The notes below the pieces were generated by a model that worked only from the letters and a program-made list of their open reading frames with translations, had not been told where the DNA came from and ran no database searches. A stretch of DNA of 64,000 bases from Dasyornis broadbenti. Taxonomy: Eukaryota; Chordata; Aves; Passeriformes; Dasyornithidae. The stretch spans positions 1,741,689 through 1,805,688 of the forward strand of contig VZRN01004245.1 in assembly GCA_013397935.1 (NCBI GenBank). The letters run 5' to 3'. Position 1 is the first letter of the stretch; the number at the start of each line of letters is the position of its first letter. Position numbers and translations under genes: made by a program. Below are positions 38,101 through 47,600 of this stretch, piece after piece.

Positions 38101-41100
38101 TTTCTGTGTTTTGGGCTTCTGTTTGAAATTAAAATCCGTGTCAGGTATGTTTTGGGGCCATTTCCCCCCCCACCCCCCGCAGCTTTTCTTGACCTCTGTT
38201 TGGAGCCAGCAGGCAGGGATAGCAGAGGTATAAATATACTCTGTAATAATCATGCACAGATATTGCAGTATCTTTACCCTGCCTTTGTGTGTGTTATTCT
38301 GGATATACTAAAATACAGCTGTGTATTTTTGGTCTCCTTTATGTAACTGGAAAAAAAAAAGTCTCAAAACATTGCTGCTTCCCTGCTTTCTTTGGGAGAA
38401 GGGATAACCTCATTTGAAAAGATATTACAAATGCAGTTTCATCCAGTTGTTTCACCTCGGCACCTCTTTGTCTCCCATATTCTGTGTTTTCTAGAATCTA
38501 TTATGAGGAATTCAAATGTTTGTCCCTATGCAATTTCCAGTTCCAGTTTCATACAACTCCTTTATTATCTTTATTGTCAAAAAACACACCGTAAAAGAGG
38601 TAAAAATGCTCTTTTGTGACACGTATGAGAATCTCAGGCCATAGGGCGGTGCTTCAGACAGCAGCTGTATGTCTTCTGGCCCTTTAAAATGATGATTTTA
38701 AAAACCAGAATAGTTACAATGCACAAACATGTGGTACCTCTGTGCAGTCTGTAGTACAGGAAAGTAAAGAAAATGTAAGTGTTGTGAAGTGGAGGAAAGC
38801 TTACACCTTACGTTCCCTGCAAAGTGACTCGTGTAAGGTAAACCTGCATGTTTCTTTGAATCAGTTGAAAAAAAATCTGATGGGAAATACGAACGCCTGG
38901 GTTACAGTAGAGTGCATGTTCATGAGAGAAGTGGAGTTCAGGTCTTAAGAAAAACCAGTTCGCACTGCATTATGTCAGTGCTGTATAATTTGAAAATAAA
39001 CTCATGGTGTAATCTTAAAAGTCTGCTCCAGACACTTCACGGAGCACAGAAGATGGGTTGTTTCACCTTACATATTTGCAAAATGCTGAAGTGCACTCTG
39101 CCATTGTGTGTGCAATTGCACAGCTTCAAAGGTTGAAAAGTGCTTTTGCAGATAAGCTTTGACTCTTGGTGCAGAGCTAATAAATTGCATCACAGATAAA
39201 AAGATAAATATTATCTTTTCCACACTGCTTGAAAACAACCTTTGTGCTGTACCTGGGGACAGCCTGTTGAAATGTCCTTGAAATACTGTGCTTTTGGGAG
39301 GAGTTAGAAAAAAGGGTGCAGTTGAAGGCAGCTCTTTCCGATCATTGCTGAAAGAAAAACCTGGGATTAATTTTCAGTCCCCATCACCAGTCTCTGAAAT
39401 TGTCTGGTACAAACAGCTTCTGCCCAGATACAGTCTTTCCTCAGCAGTTCCTCTCATTAGAGACAAGAAATTAAGTATATTCTATGGGTAGGTTTATTGG
39501 TAGTATATTCTATGGGTAGGTGCTTCTATTATTCTTTATCTTGCACAAAAATAGCTGGATAAAAATTTCTGATGGTTTCCTTGAGGAAAAGGACGCTTTC
39601 CTTGTGGTTTGGTTTGAAAACTTTGAGTTAAAATACGTAATTTTGCAACTGGGAAAGCAGATCAAAAGCAAATTCTTCTTTCTTGGAAGAAAAGGCAGTG
39701 TGAATCTAAGCTTATGAAGTGAAAATGAAATTGTCTGGTAGTTGCATTTTGAATGAGTTGAGCAACAGCTGGAGCTGAATATCTCTTACAACATATGGCT
39801 TGAAACACTGGGAACAGCCTCGTTGCAATGCATTTCCCATGAAAATGCAGACCAGTTTCTGACAGTCCTGCAATATTCACTATTCAAATATAACTTTTCC
39901 CTTCTGCACAGCTCCTCTCTTGGAGAAGTGGTGTGTTGGAGTGGACTGGAGAAGTAATTGCAGTAGATTCCTTCACGTTATCGTTGATTTCAGGCTTTCC
40001 TAAATCCATACTGAGTTTCTGTGTGCTGCTCCACGTTCTCTGTGTGCACTGGGAGTGCAGCTTCTCTCGGCCTCTCCATCAGTTACTTTACAATTCTGTT
40101 TTATTTGAAGATGCCATCAGGAATTGAGAAAAATGTGGAAAGTTCTCGCGGAAGACTGGAATCCGAGGGGTTATCTTTCCTTCATATGTTTTCTTAGATA
40201 AATAGTATTTTTTTAAAATTATAAACGTATCTGTTTAAATAAGGCACGGAGGGGAAGCTGTACAGTATGGGTTTAGCCCTCAAACCAAACTACTATTAGA
40301 TATTTTAAGGGTTAAATTATGGTCCAAAGAAGATAATGTAGTTTTAAGGAACTGCAGATAAAATAAATGAGGCCATGTTTTTTAAACAAAACTTTTCAAG
40401 TCTTCAATTTCTAGCTTTTTTTATTTTAGTCCTCTACATCACCTGTAATGCTTATACATCATCAGAGGGGATACCAACACTTTTTCTGTGTGAATTCAGA
40501 TTTAATGGTTGGAATTCCATCTGAGAAATGTTGGAACTCCATCTGAGGCGCTCCCAAACAAGGATTCTCTATTAGACAACTTGAAACCTTTTGTAGCCTT
40601 GTGTGACTTTTTTTCTCTCCTGTTTGCTCTGAGATTCCACCCTCTTACTTTGCAGGACCAGCACCCCCAGAATTGGAGATATTCTGCAAAAGTTAGCTCC
40701 TTTCCTCAAGATGTACGGAGAGTACGTGAAGAATTTCGATAATGCAATGGAATTGGTGAAAACGTGGACTGAGCGGTCGCCTCAATTCAAATTCATTGTT
40801 CAAGACATTCAGGTAATGGGGAGAATAATGTAGATCCTCAAGTAATATATAAAAATACCTCGGTTTCTGGATGAAGAAAGGATTAAAGAGAAAATTAAAT
40901 ATCAAATCCCTTAGATTTAAGGTTATTGTTTTTATCCACTTCACACTGCATTTTTTCCCTTCTCCTTTCTGCATGTGTGCACGATCCACCCACAAAAATC
41001 CAGATTTTTCTCCTGCAAAACAGAGGAGCAAATTATAAAGGCTGAAACATCTGAAGACTAAAAAAAATACCAGAAGTAAACGCCATTTTAGCATTAAGTG

Positions 41101-41622
41101 GCAGAGCAGGGCAGCTCTAGATCCCTGCACTGCGTCCATAAATGTTGTGTCTGCTCCCAGGAACGCTGAGCACAGAAAGTTCAGAGCCCAGTCCTTTCCG
41201 AAGGCTCATTCCACACCCTCTGGTGCTCCCTGTGGGTGTCTCTGGGAATATTCTACTGCAGTCTGAGCCCTTAGAAATAAGAGAAAGTGTTTCTACTTAA
41301 ATTTCACTGCTCAGCGGGGTCTTGGGGTCGCAAGCCAGGGAAGAAAATAATGTGTGTTTAAATGTAAAAATTTTTTTTTTTCTCATCCAAAATTATGGAA
41401 ATAAATACGCATCTTGAAACGTGAGGGAGGGACACTGCTGAGGCAGTTGACATTGTAAATGAAACTCAAAGCATTCCGTGCTCAGATAGGTAAAACATAC
41501 CTCTGTAGCCCATTTAAGTGATTGTTTCTACTGTGTGGTCATGATCTTATTAATTCAGAAGTATTTATCTTTTCTGTGTTATTACAAACCTAATTTAAAA
41601 TAGACCAGCGTTTGAGGTTTTT

Positions 41623-41669
<47 letters not shown>

Positions 41670-44600
41670 NGACTTTTATTTATTAATTTGATATTTACTG
41701 CAAGATACTTGGAAAAGTTTTTACTGTTATTTTTTAGGAATATTTCCTAATTATTTCATTTGATGAAATAGTCCAGTTTCCTTTCAGAAGGTCTGTCATG
41801 CACGTTTCAAAATCCATTGTTTACGTTTCATCAGCCATAACCTTTATTTCATGATAACCCTGATGACATTTTTTGCCTGCTTCATTGAAATAATGTTTAC
41901 AATTTTTTAGAAGGAGAAAGTGTGTGGAAATTTGACATTGCAACATCACATGCTAGAACCAGTGCAACGCATCCCACGCTACGAGATGCTTCTAAAGGAC
42001 TACCTAAGGAAATTGCCTCAGGATTCCCTAGACTGGAAAGATGCTGAAAGTAAATATCTTCAGGCCAGTAAAGGAGCTGTGATAAGATATTAGTAAGAGG
42101 ATACTGTAAATTAAAGATATTTTCAGGAAAGATGAAGTGGAGAATTGCTCATGAAAAGAATGATAGAATTTCTTCGGTGGAATCATAGGATTCTTCGAAA
42201 AAAGTCTGTTTGATTTGAAGTTAATGTGAAAACCATAAAGACTTTAGTATTCTCCTGGAGCACAGACGTTTTGCTTTAGTTTTGGAATAGTGCACAGGCT
42301 TTGATTTCTTTGCTTTGCAGATGATCAGGGCTTGTGGTGGCTTTTCTTTTCTTTTTCTTTTAAATTTTTAAATGGGGTTTTTTCGTGTGTGTTTTGTTGG
42401 CATTTTGATTGTTTTATTTGCGTTATGCACATTTGGAATGTGTGACTGTTACTTGGAAAAAAGTGAAGTTAGACTCATATTTTTAAGCTTCTGCAGGGAA
42501 AAGAGCACAGTCCACTTTTAAATTCCTTCCTCTCTGTATTTACACAAGAACAGTTCAAGATGCTTGCATGGCTTGTTCAAAATCACTTGCCAGATAATTC
42601 TTTTAAATATTTCATTTTTAGTACCATTACAGTAACGCTTGTAAGATGAGCTGCTTCAACTGAAAACTATAGTTTGACTTTTGGAACTGCTTTGAGAAAA
42701 GAAGGGAGAGAACTGTGACTGTTCTTGTCACAGGAAAATGTGATTCTAAGTGCTGAAGTGCTACAGGAATCTGCAATAACTCTCTTCTGATCTTTCCAGA
42801 TTGTAATTTCTATTTGGTAGCTTTTTTTATGCTTTCCACTTTACCTTGTTTTCTTTTATTGCTAACTGAAGAAATTTATCATACTGTGTAATTTACATAA
42901 AAACTACAAACATTTTTGTAGAATTACCCTCCCCCCTTTTTTACTTTCCCCCTATGTAACATATATAAATATGTAAAAGTGAAACTTTTTGGTTTTACTT
43001 CTTTTCTTTTTCTCCTGTCTAGAATCCCTGGAAATTATATCCACTGCGGCAAGCCACTCGAATAGTGCAATAAGAAAGATGGTAAATGATCCTTGTTTTC
43101 CTGATCACTTCTCAATATATCACATTTCAGCATTTGGTGAAGCTAGGAGAGTGAATTGCAAATCTTCCCTAAAATGGCAAGAATTGGTTTCTTGGGTCAA
43201 AGTGATTGTTCCTATTTCATGTGTTCCTCCAGCTCCTGGAAATGATAGACAAAATCTGTGATTGCACCTAATTCTGTCAGGTGGAAAATGGGACAGGCTC
43301 AGTTCCTCTCCTGGCTCAAATCACTGAACTCCCAACCTTGTTGTGTTTCTGTCAGTGCAGGATGAGGTTTGCAAAGAGCAGTTCTGTTTCTCTGCCAGAT
43401 TCAGCTGGGATGATACGAATGTAATCGAAATATGAGGTGTTTTGGGCAAGAAATAATGCAGAGTGTATTTATAACTTGTTATAAAAATTCCCAAGAATAT
43501 AACATTTCTAAAAGTTCTTCTTTCTTTATCTACTAAGTTAATCAGTCAAACCTTCACATACTGAGTAGAAACATGTTTTTCAAAGCCAAGAATCCCCAGA
43601 TTTATTCAAGTTCCCATAATTTAATTAAAACTGCGTAAAGATCAGTGCTTTCAATTAATAAGTCTCATAACTGTATTTTTACTATAAAGGAGAACCTGAA
43701 GAAGTTGTTAGAGATATATGAGATGCTGGGAGAAGAGGAAGACATCGTGAACCCTTCGAATGAGCTGATAAAAGAAGGACAGATCCTCAAGCTCGCTGCT
43801 CGCAACACGTCTGCTCAGGAGCGCTATCTTTTCCTGGTGGGTGTGGAGGTGATTAGAGGTGCAGGTTCCTGGAGCGTGAGAACCTCGAAATTCTCATTAA
43901 ACTGAAATTACAAAGCGTAGGGTTTTTGTCCTGATGGATTTTGTGTTGAGGTCACGGTAAGGTGAGGTGACAGGCTCGAATGTGCTGTGGTACAGGCTAG
44001 GCAGTAGTCTAGTCGGGATTTCTGTGAAATAGGATTTAACTGAAGTGAGTTTTTCTTTCTAATAATTAATTTTGAGAAAAATGAGAGGGGGGAAAAATGT
44101 GAGAAAATTAAACACTTCATATCTGATTTAATAACTGTGCTTCTAGGCTCGGCCTTGAGACATTTAAACATTATTTAAAGTTCTAATCTTTTATGAAGGA
44201 ATATATCTCTGTCGTGCTCATGTGCTATTTTTTCCCCTGTGATATGGAAGGTTTCAGGGAATAAAAACTTCAAGAAATGTTCTGTCTTGGAGAAAAGAAA
44301 AATGACGTCTTCAAATACTATTAGTTACAACTTATACACAACCAAATTATTTTGGTAGAGGATATAAATACAGGAAGGAAAGAGTCCTTATTCTGCAGTT
44401 TACAGTAGGTTTTGCAGAATTGAGGCCTAAGAATGGGGGTTTTGTTAGAAAAGCTTTTTATTGGTACAGAATATTTGGTCTGAATGTAGTTTGATGACAA
44501 ATGCTATGAAGACTGCTGCATGTAAAGAACAATTAGTCTTATATTCACTGAAGCTGCCCTATAATCTTGTTTCTAGAGAAATAAGAAAGTTGTCTTGCAT

Positions 44601-47600
44601 TGCAGCTTTGGTCTCCTCACGTACCAACTGCTCGGGAAAGAATTTGCTTTCTCACCCACCCAAGTCCAGCTTTGTGAAATGTTCCAGCTCTCAGTGGACA
44701 AACTGTGGCTTCATCTGTGTTTTTCTTTGTGCAAAACCACGTTTATTTTTTTTCTCCCCAGTTTAACAACATGTTGCTCTACTGCGTCCCCAAATTCAGC
44801 CTGGTGGGATCCAAGTTCTCGGTTCGAACCAGAGTTGGCATAGATGGCATGAAGATCATAGAGACTCACAATGAGGAATACCCACACACTTTCCAGGTGT
44901 CTGGAAAAGAGCGGACACTGGAGCTGCAGGCCAGGTGAGCAGTCTTTTCAGCCACTTCCTTGAGATTAAATATGTACAAAAAAAAGAGTGGATGGACCTC
45001 TTCAAAGAAAGGTGCAGTGAATTTCATCGTAATATTGGTGTTTTGAAAATAGCCTAGGCTGCCAGAAAACCATAAATTGTCAGTCCAGGAATCTCTCTGA
45101 GTAGAAGATGCATCTAGGATGCATTGCCTAACCTTGCAGAAATGACCAAGGTTTTGTCTTCTGCTTTGGTTTGGTTTTTTTGCTAAGTTGGACAATTAGT
45201 AACAATAGGTATTGTTTAAATTCTTGAGAATTACTGCAGCACTACTTGGCTTTTGCAAGAAGTTGTTGATAGTGAGGTAATGTTCCCTGAACTAGCTTCA
45301 AACTAACGTGTCAAATATTTCTTTTAGTTCTGAACAGGATAAAGAAGAATGGATAAAGGTAAATTCATCTACTTTCTTTATTTTCTAAACACTTTTTCAC
45401 TGAAGCGATCAGAAAAGTAATATTCCTGTTTTTTCTCTGTACCTTTTTTCTGCTGATCAGTAACTGGTCAGAATGCAGAGTCTGTTTTAAATTTAACATG
45501 TCTGAGGAATTTCTTCGCTGTTTCCTTAGGCCCTTCAGAGTACTATTGAGGCTTTTCAGCAGAGGAATGAAACTTTCAGAAACGCTATCGCTAAGGAATA
45601 TGAAGACATGCCTGTTGAAGTCTCTGTAAGTTGCTGTTATTCCTTTATAACCTTTAATACCCACTGTGTTCTTCCATAAGTGGAAAAAGTTTGGCAGAAA
45701 CTTTGTTTTCAAGCTCATCATTCTTATAGCAGAATCATCACAAAGCAGTCATCTTGTTGGTAATTTTTTTTTCTTCATAATGCCAAATCTTAGAAACAAG
45801 CCTCTTTCTTTCTTGAACCACGTAACAGAGCACCCTTTCAGCAACGCATCCTGGTTTTTGACTGGCTCCTTTGTTATTTCTTTTATAGATTCCAAAATGC
45901 ATCTTGAGCTACGTTTTGTAATTTCCTTTCCAGAGGAAGAGAGTAATCACTTTCCCTGTTTCAAGTACTGTGCAACTTTTTACCAGCTTTTTTTTTTTTT
46001 TTTTCTTTCATCCTCCTCCTGCCCTTCAGAACGCTGAGCTCGGGAAGAGAGCGCCGAGGTGGATCCGGGACAACGAAGTCACCATGTGCATGAAATGCAA
46101 GGAGCCCTTCAATGCACTGACGAGGAGGAGGCACCACTGCCGAGCGTGTGGACATGTGAGGGCAAAGTTTCCAAGCTTGAAAATGTCTCCAGGCACTTGC
46201 TTGACTCCTCGTGGCTCCTTGTTGTCATAGAATCATGGAAAGGCTTGGGTTGGAAGGGAATTTAAACATCTTTTAGTCCCAAAGCCCTGGCCATGGGCAG
46301 GGATACCTTCCACTGTCCCAGGTTGCTCCAAGCCCCATCCAGCCTGGCCTTGGAAACTTCCAGGGATCCAGGGGCAGCCACAGTTTCTGTGGGCAGCCTG
46401 AGCCAGTGCTGTGGAGTTCGCTGCTGTGCTTGTAGCTGAAAGAAGCAGCTCAAAAGCAGTGCGACGTTGGCTTGTTCATTCTGTGAATTTATGACTAGAT
46501 TTTAAAACCACCAAGGACCCCCTGCCTGCTTTAGTGGGCATGGGAACTTTGGGAGTAATCAGGAGCAGTGTGTGTTTGTGTAAAATGTCCCAAGGCCCTG
46601 CGCATAGTGTATGGTTAGTTTTGAGTGACCTCCACTAATATGAAGAGTTTCAAGCCCAGACTAAGCTGGCATAATCCAGCATTATTTCGTGTGCGGGCAC
46701 GTGCAGCTCTGTGAACGTGTGCAGAGCATCAGGGCAGGAGGGAGTGTGAGGGCGGGGAGAGGGAATTGCTGCTGCTTTCCCTGTGGGATGCTGCACTAAC
46801 AAATCCAGCTTGAAAGCAACCACAAACAGTGGCAGTGATTTGAGAGTGTTCAGAAGGTAACAAGACAAGAGCAAACATTCTTTGCTTTCTTCTGCCACCC
46901 AGCAGCTCTGCCTTTCTCCAGCAGATGGTGGTACAAGCTCAGGTTTAATATTTGTGGTTCAGGGTGTCCTGTGTGATTTCTCTCTCATGTTTTTATGTGG
47001 GATGAAGGCTTGCTGCGTTCGTAACGCTGCTTTGGTGCTTTGCAGGACGCCAGAGACTTTTTCAGAAGCTGTGAATTACTGATTGTAAAGTTGTCATATG
47101 AAGGGGTTTTTTCCCCCCCCAGATCTTGGTATCTTAAAATTCACTTAAGGTTAAAACCACACCTTCTCCTTGCACTTGAATTTTAAAACATTTTTTTTTC
47201 CTGGGAGTTAATTTGGGCTGGCAATGGTGGCTTTCCAGCAGCGACTAATTGGGAATATTTAACTAGAATAGTCCGGAGCTACAAGCTGAAGGTGGTGATG
47301 TAGATTAGTACTGCAAAGCCTTGGTCCACAATAAGGTTTTGTTCAGGTGTTTTAGTGGTTCAAGCCCATTTATCTACCTTTCTTTCTTGAAATAACTACA
47401 CTCATATTTTTTATTCAAGGCATCTTTTTTTTCGCATCGGAAAGAATTCCGTGGAAAAACATTTCTAATGAAAGAACTCTGAGATCTCTCTTGCATTTAT
47501 AGATATATATATATATAGTGAAAAGAAAAATCAGTGAAAATCAGTGTAATACTGGCATATTTATTCTGTGAATTTATGAATAGATTTTAAAACGGTAAAT

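Noticed and set aside
38160..38200. A strong acceptor-like CCCCACCCCCCGCAG in intron 5
   Set aside because: No FGD4-like coding sequence or donor follows in a usable frame, and exons 5 and 6 already join without loss of conserved residues.
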